Shown piece by piece: positions 49,801-59,935 of a DNA stretch of 64,000 nucleotides. The notes below the pieces were generated by a model, which made no database searches, was not told where the DNA came from, and saw nothing but the letters and a program-made list of their open reading frames with translations. Position 1 is the stretch's first letter. Each line of letters begins with the position of its first letter. The stretch comes from Hypoxylon rubiginosum (lineage: Eukaryota > Ascomycota > Sordariomycetes > Xylariales > Hypoxylaceae), in the NCBI GenBank assembly GCA_902806565.1, contig CADCXA010000034.1:372001-436000 (forward strand), written 5' to 3'. The translations under genes and the position numbers were made by a program.

Positions 49801-52382
49801 AACGGTATTTAAATAATTGTAATTTAGTTTAATAAATATAATATAAAAGCTAAGATTTTTAATAAATTATTTAATAAAATAAAATATATTTTATTAAAAA
49901 TTAAATTAATTTAAAATAATAAAAACCAGTTATTTATATAATTTAAATAATAGTTTTTAATATTAATTTACTTTATTATAATTATAAATAAATTATAAAA
50001 ATAATCTTTTAATATAATTAATATTAATTAAAAGATTTTTATATTTATATATAAATAGTTTTATATAACTATATTAAAAGTTAAGTTTATTTAAAAGTTA
50101 AAAATCCTAAAAACATTAAAAATAAAATTTAATAAATTATTAAACATTATATATTTTAAAATCTTATAAAAATTAACAAATAATTAAAAAAAAATACTAT
50201 AAATAATATTATATTTAATATATATATAAAACGTTTTTAATTAATTACTTAATTTATTTTTATTTTTTAAAATAAAAAATCTTATTATATTTTAATTATT
50301 TTACTTTTTTTATTATATTAAATAATTAAAATAATAAGTTATAAATTATTTTAATTATTTTAAATAAATAAATATTAATTAACCTTTATTTTATTATAAG
50401 TTTTATATTCATTTTAATTATTAATAATAAAAAGTTATATTAAAAAAAATTAAAATTAATATAAAAATATTAATTAATATATTATTTATTTTAATATATT
50501 TATTAGTAATTATTTAAAAAATTAATTATTATTATTTAAATTTATTAATATTTATATGTTATATATTAAATTAATAAAAATATTTACTTTTAATATTATT
50601 ATAATAATAACTAATATATATATTATTAAAATAATTAAATAAAATAATATAATATTAAAATTTATTATTATTTATTTTATAATTAATATAATTTTACTTT
50701 AAAAATAAAACAATGTTATATATTTATATATAAATAACTAATAATAATTAAAACCTTTAAATTAACTAAAAAAAACTAATATAAACTTATTTTTATAATT
50801 AATAATTAACGTTTTATTTAACTTAATTTTTTTATAATAATAAACCTAGTTTTTATATTATATATTTAATAAAAAAATTTATTTAATAATAAATTATTAA
50901 ATTATTAGTAAAATACTTATTTAAAAAAATAATAAAACTTAATATATATATAAATTATTAAATATTAAAACTATAATATTACTTATTTTTATTTTTTTAA
51001 TTTTAATTAAAATTTACTATATATATTTAATTAAATCTTTATTATTTTTTAATATAAAATAATTATTATTTTTATTAATATAATAAAAAATTTTAAACGT
51101 ATAAAATAAAACTGGAAAATAATTTAACTTATTTTAATTTAAAACTAATATTTATTTTTAATTAAATTTAAAAAAGTTAAAATAATTTATATTATAAAAT
51201 AATAAGTTTAATAAATAAAAACTAGCGTATTAGTTATTATTATTTTAACTTATAAAATTATAAAACCGTTTTTTTAACCTAATAATAACGGTTATTATAA
51301 ATATTATTTTTATAATATAAAAAAGTTAAAATAAAATTAAAAGGTTTTTTAAAATTAATAAAACTTTTTAAAAAACATTTTTTATAAACTAGAAAAAGAT
51401 TTTATAGATTATATAAACTTAAATAATATTAATTAAAAATAATTATAAAAGTTTATAAAATTTAAAAGTTTAAATTAAATAATTATTTAAATTAAATAAA
51501 TAAAAAAAATATTAAATAATTTAAAATTAATATTATATAAATTATATTTTAATAATAATTTAAAAAAATATATAACAATTAAATATACGTTATATATTAA
51601 AAGTAAATTAGTTTAAAATATATATAAAATAATAAAAAAAATAAAGGTTTTAAATAAATTATAATTATAAAACTAGCTGGCGTTAAAAATAAACTTTAAA
51701 TAAGCAAGGATTATTTAATTAAATGTTTTTAACTTTATATTATAAAATTATAATATAAAAAAAGGTTTTATATTTTAAAAATATAAAAAAATATTAATTT
51801 AAAATTCCTATTAAATAATATATAAAATAATAAACTAATTTATTAAATTATTTCCTTTTTATTTATATATATATATTTTATAAAGTATTATTTTTATAAA
51901 AATACTTGTTTAAAAAATATTATAAATTATACGTGTAAAAAAGTAATATATAAAAAAAAAATCTAATTTTTTTAATTATAATATATTAAAAGAAACTTAA
52001 TTTTTTATAAATAAAATATTAAAAGAAATTAAACTTTTTAATAAATATAATTATTATAAATATATTTAAAAATAATTTTATAGTTAATTTTAAAATTAAT
52101 ATTAAAAAAAAATTTAATATTAATAAAAGATTTAATATTAATAAAAATTATATAAAAAGTAATTAAAATAAAATAATTTTTATAATAATTTAAATTTTAA
52201 TTATTATTATTTATTAAGTTAAATATAAATATAAATAATTTTAAAATAAAATTAAAATTAGTAAATAAATAAAATAATATAAACTTAATTTTAATATTTA
52301 AATATAAAAAATTAAGCTTGGCTTTTTTCTTTTAATTAAACTAAAAATTATTATTTAAATTATTAAAAAAAAAAAATTTAAA

Positions 52383-52467
<85 letters not shown>

Positions 52468-52480
52468 TTATTATTATTAT
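52383..52480. repeat. ATT trinucleotide microsatellite (~98 bp)
   Basis: An almost pure ATT run interrupted once (TATTTTTATT near 52,456). It stands out within the AT block because the rest is irregular. Confidence 0.85.
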
Positions 52481-52646
52481 TACTAGTAAATTTAAATTAT
52501 TTAATATACGTTAAAAATATTAATTTCTTATAATAATATTTTTAAAAAAAATATTTAAAATTATTATTATTATTAAGTTTTATTTATTTAATATATATTA
52601 AATAAATTAAGTGTTTATTTAAATATTTAATATTATTTTTTTTTTT

Positions 52647-52740
52647 AACTTTATTTATATTTTTTTTTTTAGTTTCGTTTATATTTTTTTTTTTAGTTTT
52701 ATTTATATCTTTTTTTTTAACTTCGCTTATATTTTATAAA
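52647..52740. repeat. T-rich minisatellite, about four units of 27-30 bp
   Basis: Units alternate a TTTATTTATAT or TCGTTTATAT phrase with a run of 9-12 T, preceded by AAC or TAG. The third and fourth units have point differences. Confidence 0.6.
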
Positions 52741-55640
52741 ACTTTATTAATATTATATTTTTAATTAATTTTTTTAATATTAATAATTTTTACTTTAAAA
52801 TTAAAAAGTTATTTTACTGTTATTATTTATTATATAAATTATTTATTATAAAAACTTTTATATTTAAAAAAAATAATAAAATATTTTTAATAAAAAATAT
52901 TATTATTAAATATCTTAATTATTTTTTTAATAAATAAAATTTAAATAAAATAAACAAATAAAAGTTTAATTAAAATATAAAAAGTTAAATAAAAAAAATA
53001 ATTATAAAATAATATATATATTTTAATATTTATATTATAATATTTAGTTAATAATTAAAAAATATATAATATTAAATAAAGTTTATTTTCTTATTTAAAA
53101 TTTAGTTTTAAATAAATAATAATATAATTTTTATTTTAAATATTATAAAAATTTAAATATATATAAAGCTTATTTTATTAAAAATTTAAAGCTACAATTA
53201 ATTACTTAAAGTTTTATAAGCTTTAATTATTTAAATAAATTAATTTTAAAATATATTTTATTTTAATTTTTAATATATTTTATTAATATAATAAGTGTTT
53301 TTAACGTTTATTATCTCTTTTTTAATAAAAAAAAAATAATATTTTTATTATTTATTATTTTTTTTTTTTAATGTTATTAAGTAATATTATTAATAATAAA
53401 TATTATTAATATATTGTTTTTTTTTAAAATAAACTAGATTTTTAACGGTAGTTTTAGTTTTTATTTATATTTAATTAATAATAATTAATAAAATTTATAT
53501 ATATTTATTAATATTTTTTAATATATAAATATTATTAGTTTATTATTTAGTTATTTTTTTAATTTATATTTTTATTGTTTTAGTTTTTTTTTAAGCTTTT
53601 TTTATTATTTTAATAATATTATTAATATTATTATATTTTAGTTTTATAATTTTTAATATGTTTTTTATATTATTTTTACTTTCTTTAATTACTAATAAAA
53701 TTTTATTTTTTAATTTTTTAATAATTTTATTTAAAAAAATAATAATTAAATTAATATTTTATAACTTAATAATTTACTATTATTAAAAAATTTAATTAAA
53801 GTAAAAAACTTAAATATTAATTATTATAATAACTTAAAAATTTTAATTATTAATATTAATATATTTTTTTTTAATTTTTTAAAATTTTTATTATTATTAA
53901 AAAACTTAATTATTAATATTAATATTTTCTTTTTTAATAAATTAAGTTTTTAATAATTTTAATTTAAATAGTTAATTATTTATAATTAATTGTTATTATT
54001 TAAAAATTTATTAATTAATATTAATTTTTTTTATTTTTATTTTATTAATATTTTAATTAACTAATTAAAAATTATCACTTTAATTAATTACGTTATTATT
54101 TATATAATTTTATAATAAAAAACCCAGTGGTTAATTTCCTTATTATTTAATTAAAAATTAAGTATAATTTATTAAAAGTTATTAAAATTTAAGTATTTTA
54201 ATATATATTTTTAGTTATATTATTTAAATTAGTTTAACTTAAAAAAATAATTATTTAATTTTTTAAAATATTATATTAATATTTTTATAAATATTTTTAT
54301 TAATTTAAACAACTTTTAATTAATTAATATTAAAAATTTTTAATTATTAATAATTATTTTTTATAAACTTATTAATATTTTATTTAAATTGGTTTTTAAA
54401 GTAAATATAATTTTTTAAGAAATTAATAAAACGTTTTATTAATGAAAATATATTTAATTATTATTATTAATTTAATTTAATTAACTTTTCTTATATATTT
54501 TATTATTAAATTTATAATTTTATTAAAAATATTTTATATATTTTTTATTAATATTTTAAATTTATAATTATATTAAGTTTTTTTTTAACGTTAAAATAAA
54601 AAAAGTTTTAATTGGTTTTAATAAAACTACGCTTTTAAAAACTTATTTTAATTTTAACGTTTATTTTTTTTAAAATTCCAAGTTATTTTTAATTACTTAT
54701 TAATATAATTTAAATTACTATTAATAATAATTATAATATTTTAATTAAACGTGGATATTATTTATTATTTTTTTTAATTATAACCTAAAAATTTTTTTAA
54801 AAAATTAATTTACTTTAAGTTTATATTATTAATATTATTATTATTATTATTTATATTAAATATAATATTATTATTAAAAATTTTAAATTTAATTTTTTTA
54901 ATTGTTTTATTTTTATTTTAAGTGTTAAACTTAGTTTTTATTATAATATTATTATTTATAAACTTTTTATTAATATTAATAATTTTCTTAATAATAAAAA
55001 TAATAAAAATATTATAGTTAAAATTAAGTTTAATAAATTATTTAAAAAAACCGTTTAAAATAACGTTTAAGTTTTTAATTATAAATATAATATTAACATT
55101 AAATATAAATTAATAAAATATAAAATTAATTATATTTAAAAAAACGTTAATAAATATATTTAAAAATTATATTATTTTAAATAATAAATAATTTATTAGT
55201 TTATTAATAAATATAAATAAGTTTTTTATAATTAAGTTTAATATTTTATTGTTTTTATTAGTTTCCGCTTCTTTTTTAATTTTTTTAATTATTTTATAAA
55301 AATATTAAAACGTTATTATTTTTAAAATTAAACGTTTAAATGTTATAATAATAAATAAGTTTATTATATAAATTATTTTTAATAATATTTTAATTAAATA
55401 GTTTATTAAATAAAATATTTAAATAATATTTTAATTAAAAAAATATATATAAATATGTTTAATTATAAATAAAATAATTTAGAAAAAAAAATTAAGTGTA
55501 TAAAAGTTAATTAAAAAAAAACATTTTTTATAAAAAAAAAGAAAAAAAAATTAGTTTTACTAGTTATTTATATTTATATATTAATAAGGTTAAATATATA
55601 TATGTTTTTTTTAATATATATTATTAATAAGTTTAAATAT

Positions 55641-55895
55641 TGTAATGGGATTAGGATGCCAGGGTGTCAGGATGTCACGTGATGCCTTGGGCCGTATATA
55701 GCTCGAGCTTGCTGCGTAGCTTATTTAAATAACACGCCAGGATAACCTTTCCTTAAATACCATTTTTATTATATACGGTGCTTTGATATTGATTAGATAT
55801 TCGTGCCGATCGACGCATCTTTGATATATCCCTTATATTTGTTATTACCTACGATGCCTTTTGATTACGAGATATTGGAGCTATGCTCCATTACA
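55641..55895 (+). repeat. 5' LTR (255 bp)
   Basis: It begins TGTAATGG and ends CCATTACA, an 8-bp perfect terminal inverted repeat with the standard TG..CA ends. The end is fixed by the primer-binding site two bases later. A TATATA box at 55,695-55,700 and a TCACGTGA palindrome (E-box core) at 55,675-55,682 are the visible promoter-like elements. The R/U5 boundary cannot be placed. Confidence 0.9.
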
Positions 55896-55897
55896 GT

Positions 55898-55955
55898 TGG
55901 CGACCACCACGGGACTCGAACCCGCAACCTCAGTCTTAGGAGGACCGTATTAACC
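55898..55955 (-). other. Primer-binding site with extended tRNA-Arg(CCU) similarity
   Basis: The plus strand starts TGGCGACCACCACGGG. Read on the minus strand, it is the 3' part of a tRNA including CCA: acceptor strand GGTGGTC plus discriminator G, a T-arm with loop TTCGAGT and a 5-bp stem, variable loop AGGTT, an anticodon stem CGGTC/GACTG with loop CTCCTAA (anticodon CCU, arginine), and a D-loop-like GGTTAA. The D stem and 5' acceptor strand are absent, so it is not a tRNA gene. CCA is not encoded in eukaryotic nuclear tRNA genes, which points to a mature tRNA copied by reverse transcription. Confidence 0.85.
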
Positions 55956-56975
55956 TCGACCCGATCAACGAAGAATTCCAGGAACTTCATCTTACGTCCT
56001 GTCAAGGGACCGTCGTTGACCCTGAAAAGCTTCGCTATGGGCTGAGGCCCGTACATCCAACGGAGCCTGATACCCCGAAAAGAGCCCCAGGCTCGAAATT
56101 CTGGCGTGGATCAAGTCATTTCGCATTGATCGCCGCAAACCTGCGCTAGTCGGACTATTGAATCGATAGGTAGGTTGTTTTTGGTGCTGCGAAATGGCTG
56201 AAATCCACAGGACCCATCAAACACGGGAAACCCAGTCGAACGCCACCCCGGATGAAACCACGATCGAGAACTCCGGGTTAGGGTACCCATCCTGATCGCC
56301 GAGACACCATGACCAAGAACCCAGAGACCAAGAACCCAGAGACCAAGACCACGAGACCCAGCAACGAGACCTAGCAACGAGATCTAGCAACGAGACCTAG
56401 TAACGAGACCTAGCAACGAGATCTAGAACCTAGAGACCTGGTAAACCAGGACCCAGATACCCAGCAACAGGACCGAGACACCAGGATCCCTGAAGACCTA
56501 GGCCTGCGCCCAGAATAACCACTCAGACAACTGCACGCCACAGAATGCAAGACCAGGAGACCTTAGCCAACATCGCAAACACCGGCGCAAAAACGTATGC
56601 CAGCACACCCCGAAAAGAGGGACCCATCTGAGACACCGGGAACCTCAACTCCGCAGACCAGACCATTTTCAGCCCGATCGGACACTGAGTGAAGCCAGCA
56701 GAGAAATCTCGTATCCCAGAGGAACAGATTCTCCGAGGGTATTTGCGGAGCTCATCCTACTAGTCCGGCTCACCATCTCGGTGGTGAGACTCTTGCTCGG
56801 ACTAGCGGCAACACTCCTGCAAGGGGTGCAATTGCCCGTTGGTAACCTGATCGGCGACTCAACCAGTGCCTCAAGAGACATAGACTTCAAAAGCAGTACG
56901 TTGCGCTTTCAAAAGGGCCTGCCGAAAAGCGCAAAAACAGAACCAGAAAAAAAAGTCACCCGAGAGACCTTACAT
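55956..56975 (+). other. Retrotransposon 5' leader
   Basis: About 1 kb of untranslated leader before the first in-frame Gag ATG. It includes the tandem repeats at 56,311-56,426. The Gag frame is open back to 56,781 without an ATG. It probably holds packaging and dimerisation signals, but none can be identified by eye. Confidence 0.6.
56311..56426 (+). repeat. Short tandem repeats in the leader (15-bp and 13-bp units)
   Basis: Two-plus copies of GACCAAGAACCCAGA (56,311 onward) run into about five copies of a 13-bp unit AACGAGACCTAGC (to 56,426) with single C/T variants. Confidence 0.8.
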
Positions 56976-59906
56976 ATGTCTTCAGAACGAGACTCTTCAC
57001 CTGACAGCCCTTCTTCACGATCAACGGATCACTTACTACCCACTCCTTCACCTGCCTTTTTTAGAGGAAGCCTTCCCAGGCATCCGTCAAGCACCTCAGG
57101 ACCAAGCACAAGCCCCGCCAACCTCACTGCCACCAGTACAAGAGGCCAGAACCCTGAAAACACTTCCGAGGAACCGATCGGAGTCAGCTATAGTGTTGAC
57201 TCTGTTCAAGAACAACCCCTGCCCGACACCTTCTCTCTCACTGTACCCCAGGGTAGCCTTGTCCCAACAGCCACGTCAACTCCCGGCTTTGCCACTCCAA
57301 ACAGCACAGACTCGGCCGCAACTGTCAACATGGCAGCCAACGACTCAGGAACCACAGGTCAGGAAGGAGGTTACGCAGGGATGTACTCGTACCCGTTCTT
57401 CCCTATCATGGACCCGAGGCAACAAAGGGACATCCAGTTCGATGGGTCCTACGTATCCCAGTGGCTGTCCAGTCTCGATCAGTACTTTACTCGACTTAGG
57501 TACACCGATCAGCTTAGGATTTCTGAAGCCCCTGGGTTCACGTCCTCCTCAAAGATCAAGCGCAGGGTCAAGGCCCTGATCTCCGAATGTGCTACCTGGA
57601 AAGAGGCAAAAGACGAGCTCAAGAAAGCTTTTAACGTCGCCGACCCGAAACAACGCCTGACGATCCAGGATCAGATCGACGCTTTGAAGAAGAAGGCAAA
57701 AGACATGAACTCCCCCGAAGTAGTCAACGGCCTGATTCTTGATTATAAAGTCATTGTGTCCGAAGCCAAATTACAGGACAAGCCGATCAGCGATGACGCC
57801 CACTCCCACACGCTGTGGAAGCTCTTGTCTCCGACCGTTAGGGAGCAGCTGGTTACCCACACCAGGAAGAGCCCTGACGACCTGAAGGCCATGAACTTCG
57901 AGAACTTCAGGAAAACGGTGACTGAGTGGACAAACTCCTACCTGCAGATCTTCGATACAGATAAGAACAGGATCGCTGCTGACCGTGCCAAATATGACTC
58001 AGACAGCGAGGACAGTGATGATGCCGCCGACCAGGAGGCTCGGAAAGTCAAAATTGATGTCCAAACCCCGCTGAAGTCTGCCATGAAAAAGAGCTCACCT
58101 CCGCCACCCCCAATCGACGAGACTGATGAGCTTGCCAGGCAGCTTTCTGAAATGAAGATCCAGAGTGTCAACCTGAAAAGGGAGATCGAGAGCATGAAAA
58201 GTGGGCTCCATGGTTTTAACCCCTATTTTGGCAATCAAAGTTCGTACCAGGCCGAAGCCGTTGCGTCGATCAACGCGTTAAACGCAGGAGGTCCTCTCTT
58301 CGACCCGCGGACCAACCAGACCGGACCATCGACCAGCCGAGCCCTGCCAAATTACCAGCGGGCGCCTGATCCGGGATACACAGACCCAAGGTCAGACTAT
58401 GGCCCTCGAAACTGTCACTTCTGCGGAGATACCTCCCATCTCGTAGCGGGCTGCGAGATGGTCAGGTATCTGGACAATAATGGTATCTTGCACTACGACT
58501 ATATAGGCAGAAGGTATGTTCTAGGAGGGACGACGAGGAACACGGAACTCGCGAATATCCCGATCCCCGGACATGTCGTCACTGAAGCACGCCGCCAAGG
58601 AGTCCCTGTCGGAAGAAACATCCTCGGTTATATCGAAAAGTGTAACCTGGGTGGCGACTTAGTCACCCGCTACGCAAGATACCACCGGGTGCGGATCGAA
58701 ATCTTCTGCGGGATGCAAGTAAGCAAGGAAGAGAGAGAGCTACAGAGGCCCCATCTACAAGAGGGACCAAACCAGGCCGATATTTCTCACTCAAATGTCA
58801 ATCTTGCCCTGAACCCAGGCAGTGACCCAACCCTTGACGATCCAGACATGTACGTCTACCGTTGCGAAAGACAAATGCAGGAGGATTCCGATCAGGTCAA
58901 GATACACGCGACCTTCCGAACAGAAGACCCTAGCCAGATCTTTGGCATTAAACGAAGGATGGGTTCTAGGGGGGACCCTGTTGACACCAGCACCGAGAGC
59001 AGAGATAACGACGTCGAGGAAGTCCCACGAGAGCCTCCAGGAGCCGTCGACCCCACCGAGGGCTCAGGACCTATCGAAGCCGGCGCTTTCTTCGATCATG
59101 GAGTTCGAAAATTCTGGCTCGAAAAGATTATGGCCAACTCGGACAGGCAATTCCCAATCACCTGGAGAGAGATGGCCCAAATGATGCCGGGATTTACAGG
59201 CCTGCTCAAGGACGTATTGGACAAACCACAAGCTCACCTTGCCCCTACACGTGTTGTCAAGCTTGCCACCAAGGAGTACGAGAAAGACCTCGCCGACACA
59301 GACAGGATGAGCTCGAAACCCAAAACTCAGGAAAACCCTGCTCAAGCCAACCTGATCGGCGAAGAGGAGTCTTCATTGTCGCTTCTCCATACGGGTTTCT
59401 TCTACGTACGAGAGAATCTCGCCTACCACGACCCAGCTGCGTATATTCAATCTTTGCCCCGACTCTTGGTCAGGGTGGGACCACATGGAAACGAGGACAA
59501 AGTGGTCGCGGTGGTTGATACAGGGGCGCAGTCCAGTCTGATCGCTGAGTCCTACGTGGCGAAATTCAGGCTTCCAATGTTTAGGACTCGCCTGACGTGG
59601 TCAGGATTCGGATCCCACGTCCCTACAAAGGCCATAGGAGTCATAGAAGGTCCTGTCTGGATTGGAGGCCAGTCCCTGCAATGCCCGATCTACGTCGTAA
59701 AAGACACCCCTGCGTCGCCCAAGCTACTACTGGGACTAAACTTCATCTTTCTCGCAAAAATGGGCTTCCACTATGAGGACTCCAGAATGATGGGTAACCT
59801 GACTTTCGGAGGAACGTTGATAGAGGTACCATTGACGTTTAATCAACCAAGCAAGAGACGAATGGAGGAACTGGCGCAACCAGAGCTCGTCCCGGAAAAC
59901 TACTAG
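56976..59906 (+). CDS. Retrotransposon Gag-protease polyprotein
   Basis: 976 aa from the first ATG of the frame. A Ser/Pro-rich N-terminus is followed by a capsid-like region (about residues 145-310: FDGSYVSQWLSSLDQYF to the WTNSYLQIF end), a charged coiled-coil-like segment, and one nucleocapsid CCHC knuckle CHFCGDTSHLVAGC starting at residue 480. An unassigned ~360-residue stretch separates this from the aspartic protease, whose catalytic D848 lies in VVDTGAQSS (codon 59517), with the partner LLLGLNFI near the end. Protease in the Gag frame, with Pol in the next ORF, is one of the known gypsy layouts. The stop TAG at 59904 lies inside the -1 overlap with Pol. Confidence 0.92.
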   Translation: MSSERDSSPDSPSSRSTDHLLPTPSPAFFRGSLPRHPSSTSGPSTSPANLTATSTRGQNPENTSEEPIGVSYSVDSVQEQPLPDTFSLTVPQGSLVPTATSTPGFATPNSTDSAATVNMAANDSGTTGQEGGYAGMYSYPFFPIMDPRQQRDIQFDGSYVSQWLSSLDQYFTRLRYTDQLRISEAPGFTSSSKIKRRVKALISECATWKEAKDELKKAFNVADPKQRLTIQDQIDALKKKAKDMNSPEVVNGLILDYKVIVSEAKLQDKPISDDAHSHTLWKLLSPTVREQLVTHTRKSPDDLKAMNFENFRKTVTEWTNSYLQIFDTDKNRIAADRAKYDSDSEDSDDAADQEARKVKIDVQTPLKSAMKKSSPPPPPIDETDELARQLSEMKIQSVNLKREIESMKSGLHGFNPYFGNQSSYQAEAVASINALNAGGPLFDPRTNQTGPSTSRALPNYQRAPDPGYTDPRSDYGPRNCHFCGDTSHLVAGCEMVRYLDNNGILHYDYIGRRYVLGGTTRNTELANIPIPGHVVTEARRQGVPVGRNILGYIEKCNLGGDLVTRYARYHRVRIEIFCGMQVSKEERELQRPHLQEGPNQADISHSNVNLALNPGSDPTLDDPDMYVYRCERQMQEDSDQVKIHATFRTEDPSQIFGIKRRMGSRGDPVDTSTESRDNDVEEVPREPPGAVDPTEGSGPIEAGAFFDHGVRKFWLEKIMANSDRQFPITWREMAQMMPGFTGLLKDVLDKPQAHLAPTRVVKLATKEYEKDLADTDRMSSKPKTQENPAQANLIGEEESSLSLLHTGFFYVRENLAYHDPAAYIQSLPRLLVRVGPHGNEDKVVAVVDTGAQSSLIAESYVAKFRLPMFRTRLTWSGFGSHVPTKAIGVIEGPVWIGGQSLQCPIYVVKDTPASPKLLLGLNFIFLAKMGFHYEDSRMMGNLTFGGTLIEVPLTFNQPSKRRMEELAQPELVPENY

Positions 59907-59935
59907 CTGCCGACGGCCAGGGTCGTGTCGACAGC
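59894..59935 (+). promoter_or_regulatory. Putative -1 programmed ribosomal frameshift signal
   Basis: In the Gag frame the last codons are CCG GAA AAC TAC TAG. The heptamer G-GAA-AAC (59,894-59,900) allows good A-site re-pairing (AAC to AAA) and imperfect P-site re-pairing (GAA to GGA). Five bases later a hairpin can form: 59,906-59,914 (GCTGCCGAC) with 59,927-59,935 (GTCGACAGC), 8 pairs and one mismatch, loop 12 nt. The Pol frame is -1 and open from 59,843, so only shifts inside 59,843-59,906 work. Confidence 0.6.

Larger units (their letters stand above)
42310..55640. repeat. AT-rich, RIP-like degenerate block (heterochromatin or relic repeats)
   Basis: 13.3 kb almost wholly of A and T. 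Sampled 60-base lines hold about 1 to 9 G+C each, roughly 5-8%. Remaining C is mostly followed by T, C or G and seldom by A, and TG is equally rare, as expected from repeated CpA-to-TpA change on both strands. No frame of meaningful length survives. The left edge fades over ~100 bp from ordinary sequence; the right edge is abrupt at the LTR. It contains tandem repeats and microsatellites listed separately. Original content cannot be identified by eye. Confidence 0.85.

Noticed and set aside
52383..52480. CRISPR array or telomere repeat
   Set aside because: It is a plain trinucleotide microsatellite without spacers, and the unit is not a telomere motif.
42310..55640. Inserted mitochondrial DNA (numt)
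   Set aside because: G+C is far below fungal mitochondrial values and no mitochondrial protein, rRNA or tRNA sequence is readable.
55898..55970. tRNA-Arg gene on the minus strand
   Set aside because: The 5' acceptor strand, D stem and A box are missing, CCA is encoded, and it sits 2 nt after an LTR; it is the primer-binding site region.
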